Shown here one piece after another: positions 37,224-46,409 of a stretch of 64,000 bases of DNA; position 1 is the first letter of the stretch, and every line of letters starts with the position of its first letter. The stretch is taken from NCBI GenBank assembly GCA_015999765.1, contig JAECQR010000002.1, positions 533,716-597,715 on the forward strand, given 5' to 3'. Source of the DNA: Flavobacteriia bacterium. Its GTDB lineage: Bacteria; Bacteroidota; Bacteroidia; Flavobacteriales; Weeksellaceae. A program made the translations under genes and the position numbers. Under the pieces are notes generated by a model, which did not search any database, was not told the origin of the DNA, and saw only the letters and a program-made list of their open reading frames with translations.

Positions 37224-37391
37224 GGTCAATGACAGATTTCAGATATCCTTGTTATTGACTACGTCGAATCTTCGATTTCTGAACGCAGCACAGCACAGTG
37301 AAGAATCTCTATAATTTAAAACCGATGACTTCCAGATGTTCAACTGAATAGTCTTTTAAAATTTCATTCAGCAGCTCTTTGGTCAGGTCAG
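37224..37391. repeat. Direct repeat, copy A
   Basis: It starts GGTCAATGACAGATTTCAG and continues through CGATTTCTGAACGCAGCA, GTGAAGAATCTCTA and the 3' end of a small leftward gene. It matches copy B, 213 bp to the right, with a few changes and a 5-bp deletion. Confidence 0.85.
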
Positions 37392-37436
37392 CTTTTCACT
37401 CCATTGTATCCCATTCCGAAACCGAATAGGCGATAT

Positions 37437-37609
37437 GGTCAATGACAGATTTCAGACTGGATATCCCTGTCATTGACTACGTCAAATCTTCGATTTCTGA
37501 ACGGAGCATAGCACAGTGAAGAATCTCTATGATTTAAAACCGATGACTTCCAGATGTTCAACCGAATAATCTTTTAAAATTTCATTCAGCAGCTCTTTCG
37601 TCAGATCAG
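37437..37609. repeat. Direct repeat, copy B
   Basis: Near-identical to copy A; its right part is the C-terminal coding region of the broken small gene at 37527-37742. The duplication therefore copied the end of that gene with about 90 bp beyond it. Confidence 0.85.
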
Positions 37610-37742
37610 AACTTCCCAGTAATACCGTTCTGAAAATCTCAATTCTGTCATCGGGTGTCAGCTGATTGAGTTTTTCTGTATCTCGGAAAACTGCATAAAG
37701 GCTTCAGGGGTTATGTGTTCAGTGGTTTGCATATTATAAGGC
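37527..37742 (-). pseudogene. Frameshifted small hypothetical gene
   Basis: From the ATG at 37742 the reading MQTTEHITPEAFMQFSEIQK soon stops. A one-base shift at that point restores EKLNQLTPDDRIEIFRTVLL and then SSDLTKELLNEILKDYSVEH to a stop at 37527. The restored product would be about 70 residues, helical, with no known domain. Only its 3' end is repeated in copy A. A sequencing error is the alternative to true decay. Confidence 0.65.
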
Positions 37743-37876
37743 GTTAATTTTGGTGTTCATTATATTGCAAATCTGGTGAATATTTCTTATATTTGAGATA
37801 TAAAACACTGATAACCTGAAATTTATCAGTACTGTTGTTAAATACTGAATTCAATAACCAATACAATAGTTAAGTC

Positions 37877-38119
37877 ATGAATACCTATCTGAGTGAACAG
37901 CAGAAACTGAGTCATCCTTACTACAGGATCATGGAACTGAAAGGTGATGAACTGCATAACCAACTGAACTCATGGTCAAGGTCTGAACTGATCGACTGGC
38001 TGTGCTGGAACGACCGCAATGGCGTATACACCGACGAAGATTCTTTACGGGAGTTTGGAACTATTTTGAGTAAGAATAAAGCAGTGGAGATTATTGCTGA
38101 GATGATTAATGAATTTTAA
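37877..38119 (+). CDS. Small hypothetical protein before the methyltransferase
   Basis: The 80-residue acidic, helical protein starts MNTYLSEQQKLSHPYYRIME and has WLCWNDRNGVYTDEDSLREFG near the middle. No membrane segment or known domain is seen. It lies 160 bp before the Dcm-like gene in the same direction. It could be a control protein of the cluster but has no visible HTH. Confidence 0.6.
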   Translation: MNTYLSEQQKLSHPYYRIMELKGDELHNQLNSWSRSELIDWLCWNDRNGVYTDEDSLREFGTILSKNKAVEIIAEMINEF

Positions 38120-38279
38120 TTTATCGTAAAAGGAACAGATATCAAGGCATGTTATATTAAAGTCTACCTTCCGGTATTATATGTGATTGGAAAGGGATAT
38201 TTTAGAGATTGCCAACATAACTGTTAAAAGTTAAACCGTAGTCGGGAATGTAAAAAATTATTCGGAAATTGCGTGCAGT

Positions 38280-39473
38280 ATGAGCAAAAAATATTCGAAG
38301 ATAAAAGAGAACCTGAAATTTGAGGTTTTAAAGGATACTGAAAACAGTCTGGCGTATCTCACGCATTATTTTCATAATCATAAGAACGGAGTTACGCCGT
38401 ATTATAAGCCATTCGCTGAAAAGCAGCTGTATAAAATTCATGATAAATTAAATTTGATTGCGGAACCCGACTTTCAGACCTATCTTCCGATTCAGTGGGA
38501 CATCCCGTTTCCTCCTGTCAAAAATCCTAAGTTCAGTTTTATTGATCTCTTTGCCGGTATCGGAGGCATAAGGCTTGCTTTTCAGAATTTGGGAGGCAAA
38601 TGCGTCTTCACGAGTGAGTGGGATAAATTTTCAAAGGTGACCTATGATGCCAATTTTGGAAAAGTTCCGTTTGGTGATATTACGCAGATATCAGAAGAAA
38701 ATATTCCGGATCACGATATCCTTCTGGCCGGTTTTCCGTGTCAGCCGTTCTCAATCGCAGGAGTTTCAAAGAAAAATGCGCTGGGCAGAGCACACGGTTT
38801 TTTGGACGAAACACAGGGTACATTATTTTTTGATGTAGCAAGAATAATAAAGCAGAAACGGCCTAAAGCATTTTTACTCGAAAATGTAAAAAATCTTGTC
38901 TCTCATGATAAGGGAAATACATTCAAAGTAATAAAAGAGACATTGAGGGAAATAGGGTATAATATCCACTTCAAAATTCTTGATGGCAAACACTTTGTCC
39001 CTCAGCACAGAGAACGTATCTTCATTGTCGGTTTTGACAGAAATGTATATGATGGCAGGGAAGACTTTGAATTCCCCCAAATGCCGGATATAAAGTTTAA
39101 AATCAGAGATATTCTGGAAGAAGAGGTAGATCCTAAATACACATTATCCGATAAACTGTGGAATTACCTCCAGGAATATGCAAAAAAGCATAAAGCCAAA
39201 GGAAACGGTTTCGGTTTCGGGCTGACTGATCTGGACGGGATATCACGTACCATGAGCGCCAGGTATTATAAGGACGGTGCAGAAATTTTAATTCCTCAGG
39301 AAGGAAAGAATCCCAGAAGACTTACTCCCAGAGAATGTGCCAGGCTTCAGGGGTTTCCTGACAGTTTCATCATACCTGTTTCAGACAATCAGGCGTACAG
39401 GCAGTTTGGTAATTCGGTGGTAACCCCACTGATGCAGGCGGTAGGAAAAGAGATCATCAATGTTATCCTTTAA
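38280..39473 (+). CDS. DNA (cytosine-5) methyltransferase, Dcm-like, of a type II R-M system
   Basis: The enzyme methylates C5 of cytosine in a short site. The 397-residue protein has an extension of about 85 residues, then motif [11 protein letters not shown] (87-96), catalytic motif [13 protein letters not shown] with Cys154, motif VI ENV (201-203), motif VIII QHRER (242-246) and motif [10 protein letters not shown] near the end. The extended N terminus is typical of Dcm/M.EcoRII-type enzymes. It is 3 bp from an MvaI/BcnI-type endonuclease gene and then vsr, so the likely site is CCWGG or a close CCNGG variant (inference). Confidence 0.95.
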   Translation: MSKKYSKIKENLKFEVLKDTENSLAYLTHYFHNHKNGVTPYYKPFAEKQLYKIHDKLNLIAEPDFQTYLPIQWDIPFPPVKNPKFSFIDLFAGIGGIRLAFQNLGGKCVFTSEWDKFSKVTYDANFGKVPFGDITQISEENIPDHDILLAGFPCQPFSIAGVSKKNALGRAHGFLDETQGTLFFDVARIIKQKRPKAFLLENVKNLVSHDKGNTFKVIKETLREIGYNIHFKILDGKHFVPQHRERIFIVGFDRNVYDGREDFEFPQMPDIKFKIRDILEEEVDPKYTLSDKLWNYLQEYAKKHKAKGNGFGFGLTDLDGISRTMSARYYKDGAEILIPQEGKNPRRLTPRECARLQGFPDSFIIPVSDNQAYRQFGNSVVTPLMQAVGKEIINVIL

Positions 39474-39476
39474 AAT

Positions 39477-40787
39477 ATGAATCTGCAGAATTTAAAAGCG
39501 GTTTTTGCAGACTCCGGCTGCGAAAAGATCTATATAAAACATCTGTCAGCCAATGACAATTCCAAAAATCAGGTTTATCTTGGGGGCAGTTTTGAAATTC
39601 TGAATATTTTACCCATCACTGAAATTATAAATGAAGAGGCTGGTGACTGGAACAAGGAAAGGTTTAAAGCTAAAATAGATTTTTCCTGGATCAGTGAAGA
39701 CGGTAATATATTTCCCGCACCCAAATCACAATTGATTCTCTATCCTAAATATCCGGAAGTCAGATTTTCCGGCTTTCTGGCAGGGGCCCAAAATGCGCCT
39801 TCCGGATTAATGACGCAGCGTCTTCCGGACAGACTGCTGTTCATTTCAGTAACAGGCGACGGAAAAATACTGGGATATGTGGCAGCTCCGGATTCACTGA
39901 TTGCGGCTGAATTAAGTTCAGAAAAAATCGCCGCTCAGCATGGGGTCTTTAAGGTTATCGAACTTCCGGCAGTTAAGAACAGCAGAATCCGCCTTATAAA
40001 TGAACTGCTCCGCATCCATGAAAAGGGCTGGATCAGGTCAAAGAGGCTGGACAGAAACGGCAATATTCTGCCGTGCGAATCTTCCAACTGCGGTGGATAT
40101 ACTCTGGAGGCAGAACTTGGAATCACACCGAACGGATATTCCGAACCGGACTTTCTGGGCTGGGAAATAAAACAGTTTGGAGTGACAAACTTTTCCAGGG
40201 TAAACTCGGCGGTAATCACCCTGATGACCCCAGAGCCTACAGCAGGTGTTTATAAGTCTGAAGGTGCAGAAGTATTCCTGAGAAAATACGGATATGCAGA
40301 CAGAACCGGCCGGGAAGACAGAATAAATTTTGGAGGCGTTCACAAAGCGGGAGTCCGCCACAGTTTAACGGATCTTGAGATGCAGTTGATAGGATTCGAC
40401 AGCGAATCAGGTAAAATCCGTAATACTGACGGCCGAATTGCTCTGGTAGACCGTGCCGGAAATGAAACGGCTTCCTGGAGTTTCTCATCAATGCTGCTGC
40501 ACTGGACCAGGAAACACAGTCAGGCATGCTATGTGCCGTCTCTATCTGTAAAGGAGCCGGAAAGGCAGTATCAGTACGGAAGTAATATTATGCTCGGCAG
40601 CGGAACAGATTTTCAACTGTTCCTGCAGCAGATGGATGCCGGGAACATTTATTATGATCCGGGCATCAAAATGGAAAATGCATCATCGAGGCCGGTCATC
40701 AAAAAAAGAAGTCAGTTCAGAATAAAATCCGGATTTCTTAAGAATCTGTATAAGGAAAACACAGTTCTGGATATGCTTAATCTATAG
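39477..40787 (+). CDS. MvaI/BcnI-type restriction endonuclease
   Basis: The 436-residue protein has a C-terminal half (about 180-430) with the MvaI/BcnI endonuclease pattern: GGYTLEAELGI, then SEPDFLGWEIKQF, giving a D225-x4-E230-x-K232 catalytic triad. MvaI cuts CC^WGG and BcnI CC^SGG as monomers. The N-terminal half has no recognised domain, so it is longer than MvaI (about 250 residues); the extra region may recognise DNA or regulate. The start is 3 bp after the methyltransferase stop, so the two are in one operon. Confidence 0.88.
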   Translation: MNLQNLKAVFADSGCEKIYIKHLSANDNSKNQVYLGGSFEILNILPITEIINEEAGDWNKERFKAKIDFSWISEDGNIFPAPKSQLILYPKYPEVRFSGFLAGAQNAPSGLMTQRLPDRLLFISVTGDGKILGYVAAPDSLIAAELSSEKIAAQHGVFKVIELPAVKNSRIRLINELLRIHEKGWIRSKRLDRNGNILPCESSNCGGYTLEAELGITPNGYSEPDFLGWEIKQFGVTNFSRVNSAVITLMTPEPTAGVYKSEGAEVFLRKYGYADRTGREDRINFGGVHKAGVRHSLTDLEMQLIGFDSESGKIRNTDGRIALVDRAGNETASWSFSSMLLHWTRKHSQACYVPSLSVKEPERQYQYGSNIMLGSGTDFQLFLQQMDAGNIYYDPGIKMENASSRPVIKKRSQFRIKSGFLKNLYKENTVLDMLNL

Positions 40788-40804
40788 AATACCGTTATTG
40801 CTTC

Positions 40805-41218
40805 ATGGCAGACAGACATACGGAAGAACAGAGAAGTTACAACATGAGCAGAATCAAAGGTGCCAATACAAAACCGGAGATTCTGCTCAGAAAAAGACTG
40901 TTTGCGGAAGGCTTCCGGTACCGGATCAATGATAAAAAACTACCCGGTAAGCCGGATATCGTTTTAAAAAAGTACAGAACCGTCATTTTTGTTAACGGCT
41001 GTTTCTGGCACGGGCATCAAAACTGTAAATATTTTGTTATTCCCAAAACCCGTACGGAATTCTGGATGAATAAAATAAACAGTAATATTGAGCGGGATTT
41101 AAAAAATGAAGAGGCACTGATCAAACTCGGCTGGAAGGTGATTACCGTGTGGGAATGCGATCTTAAGAAAATAATGCTGGAAGATACCGTTCACAGAGTA
41201 AAATCAAAGATTTTGTAA
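40805..41218 (+). CDS. vsr: Very short patch repair (Vsr) endonuclease
   Basis: Vsr nicks next to T in T-G mismatches made when 5-methylcytosine deaminates in a Dcm-type site. The 137-residue protein has RSYNMSRIKGANTKPE, LPGKPDIVLKKYR with D51 (matching E. coli D51), NGCFWHGH with H69 and H71, and VWECDL near the end. Position directly after methyltransferase and endonuclease fits its job of limiting C-to-T mutation at that site. Confidence 0.95.
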   Translation: MADRHTEEQRSYNMSRIKGANTKPEILLRKRLFAEGFRYRINDKKLPGKPDIVLKKYRTVIFVNGCFWHGHQNCKYFVIPKTRTEFWMNKINSNIERDLKNEEALIKLGWKVITVWECDLKKIMLEDTVHRVKSKIL

Positions 41219-41477
41219 CCGTTCGATATGTTGCTATTATTTTGCTTTAATTTTCGACAAGATTCCTCTTTTTGTAAATAAGTTTTAATCCCATAAAGCC
41301 ATGTACCCTATTATCAGAAATGTTATTTAGTAATCATAAAATTAGACAACAGTTTAATTTATTAAAACATATTAAAATTTAAATATTATGTCTTGTTTTT
41401 CTAATTTAGTGCGTTGTGATTGTTCTTTAAAATTAAATGTTGTATTTTGCTGCGGAAAATTGCGCATTTAAATAATA

Positions 41478-41504
41478 ATGGCTAGTTTACCTTATTACCC
41501 ATGA
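41478..41504 (+). CDS. Possible leader peptide overlapping the ATPase start
   Basis: ATG at 41478 encodes MASLPYYP; its TGA stop overlaps the ATPase ATG as ATGA. This layout would couple translation of the ATPase to the leader. Eight codons are too few to exclude chance. The 282-bp gap after vsr is strikingly AT-rich, with a weak promoter-like TTGTTC...TATTTTG upstream. Confidence 0.3.
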   Translation: MASLPYYP

Positions 41505-44152
41505 AATTTACGTTTAACCCAAGAATCCTAAGGCATTTAGGTTATGAATTAATCACGTCCGATGAAATCGCTATTACAGAACTGATTAAAAATTCGTATG
41601 ATGCAGGGGCTGAAAATGTATATATTCAGTTCCTTTCTAGTTTAGATGAATTTGATCAAAAGCGAAGTAAAGCGTTGCTTTCGGAAAATTTATTGAAAAA
41701 AATTAAGAGCTTAAATCCATACGGAATTGTAGTTATCGAAGATGATGGTAAAGGAATGTCTTATGATATTCTGAAAAAAGGCTTTTTTGAAGTAGGGTCA
41801 ACTCTTAAAAAAGAAGAAAAACGAGATTCAAATCTTGACGACGAAAACGTAATTTTAGGAGACAAGGGTATAGGGCGCTTAGCAGCACAAAGGATTGCAC
41901 CTACTTTAATTGTGGAAACTTTGGAGGAAGACAAAAATACAGTCCACATGGTTGAGGTTAATTGGGCGGAATTTATTAACAGTAATGAGTTCGAAGCACC
42001 AGAATGGGAGGAAAAGACTCTTAGCAAGAAAGGCTATACGCGGCTATGGTTAATTGGCGATGCAACCTCTGAGATCATTTTCGAAAAATATGCTGAAAAC
42101 AAAGAAATATTTGAGATTGATTTGTTCGGGAATAAGGGAGAAAGTCTAGGCAATAAGCTTATTGTCAAAAGTGATCTGCAGACAGCATTAGGATTTCTTT
42201 ACTCACCCTTCGAAGAGAGCAGAAGCGTTATAAATATCGATATATCAGTAAATGGTGAAGGTGTTCTGCTTGATTTCAATTACCAGGCACTTGGTGTTGC
42301 TGAGTCCATCCATTCCTTTAAATCCCTATTAATTTTCGATGAAGAAGGTAATCCGGCTGATCTGAAATTTGACTTAAAAATGGTGATTCGCCCTTGGTTT
42401 CTGGAGAGAATTCACCATAGAGAACTTGGGAATGTATTATATCAAGATTGGAAAAGGTCTCCAGCCGAATACCAAAAGCTGTATGATAAATATCAGGATG
42501 AATATAACATGAACCTTTCACAAAGTTTTCTATTGTCGGAAGCAGTGAGGAAATGGAAAAAAAAGAGTCCTGATCTTAATACTAAAAACTTTATCGATTC
42601 CTTGCTGAAGTTGGCTCCCATAGAGGGGAAAATTTATTCATTTAAGCGTGATAATACTTTAATGAGCATGGCCAGAAAGTCGGCTGTGGAAAACGGATAT
42701 ATCGATTCTCAAATTAGAGTTAATTACGACATACGACCATTTCTTGACACAAATAATGGTATAAAATTGTACAGAAATTCTTTTAGAATTGCCACAATTG
42801 GTAACAGAGATAACGATTGGTTAGAGTTACAACAGAAACGAACTTCCGGACAGCAGTTTTATAGGTTTGAGCTCGGGAACGTAGTGGGATTTATAAAAAT
42901 AAATGACAAAAAACAGGAGTTTATTTATGAGACGAGTTCTAGAGAGCATTTGACCCAAAATGTTTACGCTGAATCATTACGAATTACACTGAATGAAATT
43001 CTTGAAATTTTTTCTCCCAACTTTTCAAAACTTGCTGTAGAATTGACAAAACGTTTCCTTAGCTTGGAACCTGGTTGGATACCTGAAAATACGGATGAAG
43101 AAATACAGCATGAAGTTGACAAAGCTAAAGAGATTTTCGAATCTGCTAAGCGCAATATCGCCGCTATACATGCAGCTATTACAGCAGTAAAAGATAACAT
43201 TGATCTTGATTCAGAAGAAAAGATTGCTTCCGTAAAAAGGGTATTTGAAAAATTGGTGCCTATCACACTCAATTTTGAGCAGAATATTGACGATACCACA
43301 AGGTCTTTACGAAGCGCCAATCAATTGCTGGAAGTAGCAAAACAGGAACAGGTAAGAATAAAAACGGAGGCTTATAATAATTACAAGCTAATGGCCAACG
43401 GTTTGGTTACTGAAATTATAACCCACGAGCTGCATTCGCTGTTAAGCAGTTCGGAGGAAGAAGAAAGAAAATACGATGAACATTTCCGTTTTCTTGAAAA
43501 ATATTTTCTTGAAAACGAACTTTACGAAATCAATAAAGAGCATTTTTTACCGGTTAAGAAGAAATTCGAGCACTTATTTAAAAAAATGGGTGATTTGGAT
43601 AAGTTCTATTCTTTCCTCGATAAAACATTTATTAAGAGTGAAGGTAATAGGGCTTTAGTTCCTACAGATGTGAAAGATGAACTGGATGTTATTATTGATA
43701 GATTTAAATTCAGGCTAAAAAGACACAAAGTTAATGTTGATGTTTCCTCAGTCACTAATATTTGGGAAGTTCCTAAAGGAGCTCTACTACATGTATTTTA
43801 TAATCTAATTGACAATTCGATCTACTGGATCAGACAGCGTCAAAAGATTTCGAAATCAAACAACAAGTATTTAAGGAGTCAGCCAGATTCTATTGTGATC
43901 CGGTCGACGTCTCCAAACACATTGCAGTTTTATGATTCTGGCACCGGAATCTTAGATAAATATCAGCATGTTTTGTTCAACGAATTAGTTTCGGGAAAGG
44001 AAGACGGCCGGGGAATGGGTTTGTATATTGTGAGGCAGTTCCTGAAATCTTTTGGAGGTGATATCGAATTATTGCCAATGAGAAATGAATATGGAAATCG
44101 CTATATATTTGAAATACGTTTAAACCAACAACATACCGAGGATAATGAATAA
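41501..44152 (+). CDS. Dual GHKL ATPase protein with histidine-kinase-like C terminus
   Basis: The 883-residue protein has an N-terminal Hsp90/MutL-like ATPase: N box ELIKNSYDAG (27-36), G1 DDGKGM (81-86), G2 GDKGIGRLA (120-128). A long middle region with helical coiled coil (about 540-640) follows. The C terminus looks like a histidine kinase: THELHSLL with H642 as a possible phospho-histidine, N box NLIDNS (768-773), G1 DSGTGI (812-817), G2 GRGMGLYIV (836-844). The conserved Pro after the usual H-box is missing. No membrane helix. It overlaps the next gene by 8 bp, so the two are coupled. GHKL ATPases of MutL/MORC type are known in restriction-modification contexts. Confidence 0.85.
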   Translation: MKFTFNPRILRHLGYELITSDEIAITELIKNSYDAGAENVYIQFLSSLDEFDQKRSKALLSENLLKKIKSLNPYGIVVIEDDGKGMSYDILKKGFFEVGSTLKKEEKRDSNLDDENVILGDKGIGRLAAQRIAPTLIVETLEEDKNTVHMVEVNWAEFINSNEFEAPEWEEKTLSKKGYTRLWLIGDATSEIIFEKYAENKEIFEIDLFGNKGESLGNKLIVKSDLQTALGFLYSPFEESRSVINIDISVNGEGVLLDFNYQALGVAESIHSFKSLLIFDEEGNPADLKFDLKMVIRPWFLERIHHRELGNVLYQDWKRSPAEYQKLYDKYQDEYNMNLSQSFLLSEAVRKWKKKSPDLNTKNFIDSLLKLAPIEGKIYSFKRDNTLMSMARKSAVENGYIDSQIRVNYDIRPFLDTNNGIKLYRNSFRIATIGNRDNDWLELQQKRTSGQQFYRFELGNVVGFIKINDKKQEFIYETSSREHLTQNVYAESLRITLNEILEIFSPNFSKLAVELTKRFLSLEPGWIPENTDEEIQHEVDKAKEIFESAKRNIAAIHAAITAVKDNIDLDSEEKIASVKRVFEKLVPITLNFEQNIDDTTRSLRSANQLLEVAKQEQVRIKTEAYNNYKLMANGLVTEIITHELHSLLSSSEEEERKYDEHFRFLEKYFLENELYEINKEHFLPVKKKFEHLFKKMGDLDKFYSFLDKTFIKSEGNRALVPTDVKDELDVIIDRFKFRLKRHKVNVDVSSVTNIWEVPKGALLHVFYNLIDNSIYWIRQRQKISKSNNKYLRSQPDSIVIRSTSPNTLQFYDSGTGILDKYQHVLFNELVSGKEDGRGMGLYIVRQFLKSFGGDIELLPMRNEYGNRYIFEIRLNQQHTEDNE

Positions 44153-46409
44153 ACTAAAGGAGATAATTAAGACTCTAAAAGCTTATACTATTCTTATTGT
44201 TGAGAATGAATTCACTTATATTGAGGATTCAAAACTGATTTTAGGTAGGTTTTGCATGCTAACTCCAATTAACAGAGAGAGATTAATAAACGAACTGGCG
44301 ACCAAGAATCTATTAATTTCTGAGTCTCTGAAAGTTTTTAATGAGAAATGGCAGGATATTGCTAACCATGATATGCTTAGATTTGAAAGAATGGGAGCAG
44401 ATTATCCTGATAGATATTTACAAGAAATAGGGCATCGGGAAATTATTGAAGAACCTATATCATTACTTAAACTTCAAATTGATGAAGATGAAGAAAATAT
44501 ACTTAAATCAATTTTTCTTAAGCACGGAATTTTTGAAGATGAAACAGTGCCTAAATACAAAGAAATATTAGAATGCGTACAATCAATACCAGAGTGTCGC
44601 TTAATAATTAAAAATGAACAGCCAACTTCAGCCCAGTGGGATGATTTTAAAACTGAAATTGAAAGCTCCATTTTGGAAACTCATAGCCACTTTTGTTTGT
44701 CAATTATTGACAAAAGTCTAGGCGGTGGTATGCAGGAGGGAAAAGTGTTAATAAAGGATTTAATTAAAAGTCATAAAAATGACGAGAGGTACAATCATAT
44801 ATGCTGTTTATATACTAGTACAGCAGTAGGGGGGGTTCTTATTAACTACGAAGATTACTTCATACAAGAGATTTCGAAGAATAGTCATGATTGTCTCTCG
44901 GATATTGTCGCCGCTTTGGCTCAATCGGCTTATGCCGAAGTTTTTAATTCCTTACGTGTAAAAACTATTGAGAGCGCTGAGCAAACTTTAAGAATTGTAC
45001 TTAAAAATCAAAAAAACATTAAACACATAGTCGATAAATCATTGGTAGAAGGAATACCTGCGTATGATGCCATTAAATATTGGAATGAGCTTTCGGTACA
45101 GAATGAGTTCACCGATCGAGAAGTAAAGGATTTCAAATTTATTGCAAGCCTTACAAGTTTCTTTAATAATGATTTTTTAAATGATCACCCAAGTTCCTCT
45201 GACATTAGTATCGAGCTAAAAAAGCTTAATTCTTACGAACTTTTTGACTATAATGTCAATAAAAAGCATTTATCAATAGCCCCTGGCGATATATGGAGAG
45301 CAGATAATGGAGATTACTATATTCTCGTTGGACAATTGTGCGATATGATGCTGAGAAAGGAATCAAACAAAAGAAATGCTAGAATAGGTGAATTATTCAA
45401 AATTGTATTCGGAACATCTCAGAAAACAAAATTTGATATTATTGTTAGCAGTGGCAAGAAATCTGTGTATGTGGATAATTTTTATGACGATGTTGAAGAA
45501 GATTACAAAACCATACGTGTAGATATAACGTCACCAAATATCTTCTTAGCAAATTTAAAGATTTTAGATTTGGCAATGTACAATGATAAGGGATTATGTT
45601 CTATTAGTATTAATTCAGAGTTAGAGGAAACGGTGAGACAAATATTACCTACTAGTAGAGATTCATATCATGAAATTCTTAAAGAAGAATATAAAAAAAT
45701 TCTAGAACTCGACGAACTTCTTTTAGCAGCAACTTTAGAGGCAGACCCTATTGACTTTTCAAGACTAAAATTTTATAGTGAAGATAATACGATATCTCAC
45801 GGGTTGCGACGTATTTGTCGATTAAAGGGTAGATACTTTGATTCTTTATATAATCAATATCTCAATAATAAGGGAAGGATTGATTTAAATCTTATCGATA
45901 ATAGCGCGGAGATTGGAGAAGCTAAAACACTTTACTTGCAATATGGGAATGAGAGCAGCTCAAAAAAAAGTATTTCAATAACTCTATATACGAGCAGACA
46001 TACTAGTTATTTTTCTAAGAAAGAATTACTCTCTCTATTACCAGATGAATTTCAGGAGCTAGCTAATTATTTTGATGATGAGATCAAACTGACGGATAAA
46101 AAAATAGCTGAGTTTATCATAAATGACGATGATGATTCAATTCTTGCAAAATTTAGATATAGAATCAGTGAGACGAAATTAGCGGAAATAACCGAAACAG
46201 AATTTGATTATAGATCTTTATTTAAATCGCACCAAAATCGCTACAAAGATAAATCGTTTCGGGATAATTCGGAAACAGCTGAACAAAAGCGTTTTTCGAA
46301 CAATAAGATAAGCTTGCAAGAGCTTCTTTCTGGTATTATTATACAGGATACTAATGAAAAAGTAATCTTCGTAAATGGAGTATTAAAAATTGAGCAAATT
46401 GAACAATAA
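44145..46409 (+). CDS. Receiver-like domain protein, partner of the dual ATPase
   Basis: The 754-residue, AT-rich protein has an N-terminal segment with the layout of an atypical receiver: acidic E20/E22 in YTILIVENEF, then after a long insert CLSIIDKSLGGG with D189 as the likely phosphoacceptor, HICCLYTSTA with T224/S225, and K245 in QEISKNS. The remaining 500 residues are helical with no catalytic motif I know. It overlaps the ATPase upstream by 8 bp and the methyltransferase downstream by 20 bp, so the three are translationally coupled. I infer an unusual two-component relay; an unseen nuclease fold cannot be excluded. Confidence 0.7.
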   Translation: MNKLKEIIKTLKAYTILIVENEFTYIEDSKLILGRFCMLTPINRERLINELATKNLLISESLKVFNEKWQDIANHDMLRFERMGADYPDRYLQEIGHREIIEEPISLLKLQIDEDEENILKSIFLKHGIFEDETVPKYKEILECVQSIPECRLIIKNEQPTSAQWDDFKTEIESSILETHSHFCLSIIDKSLGGGMQEGKVLIKDLIKSHKNDERYNHICCLYTSTAVGGVLINYEDYFIQEISKNSHDCLSDIVAALAQSAYAEVFNSLRVKTIESAEQTLRIVLKNQKNIKHIVDKSLVEGIPAYDAIKYWNELSVQNEFTDREVKDFKFIASLTSFFNNDFLNDHPSSSDISIELKKLNSYELFDYNVNKKHLSIAPGDIWRADNGDYYILVGQLCDMMLRKESNKRNARIGELFKIVFGTSQKTKFDIIVSSGKKSVYVDNFYDDVEEDYKTIRVDITSPNIFLANLKILDLAMYNDKGLCSISINSELEETVRQILPTSRDSYHEILKEEYKKILELDELLLAATLEADPIDFSRLKFYSEDNTISHGLRRICRLKGRYFDSLYNQYLNNKGRIDLNLIDNSAEIGEAKTLYLQYGNESSSKKSISITLYTSRHTSYFSKKELLSLLPDEFQELANYFDDEIKLTDKKIAEFIINDDDDSILAKFRYRISETKLAEITETEFDYRSLFKSHQNRYKDKSFRDNSETAEQKRFSNNKISLQELLSGIIIQDTNEKVIFVNGVLKIEQIEQ

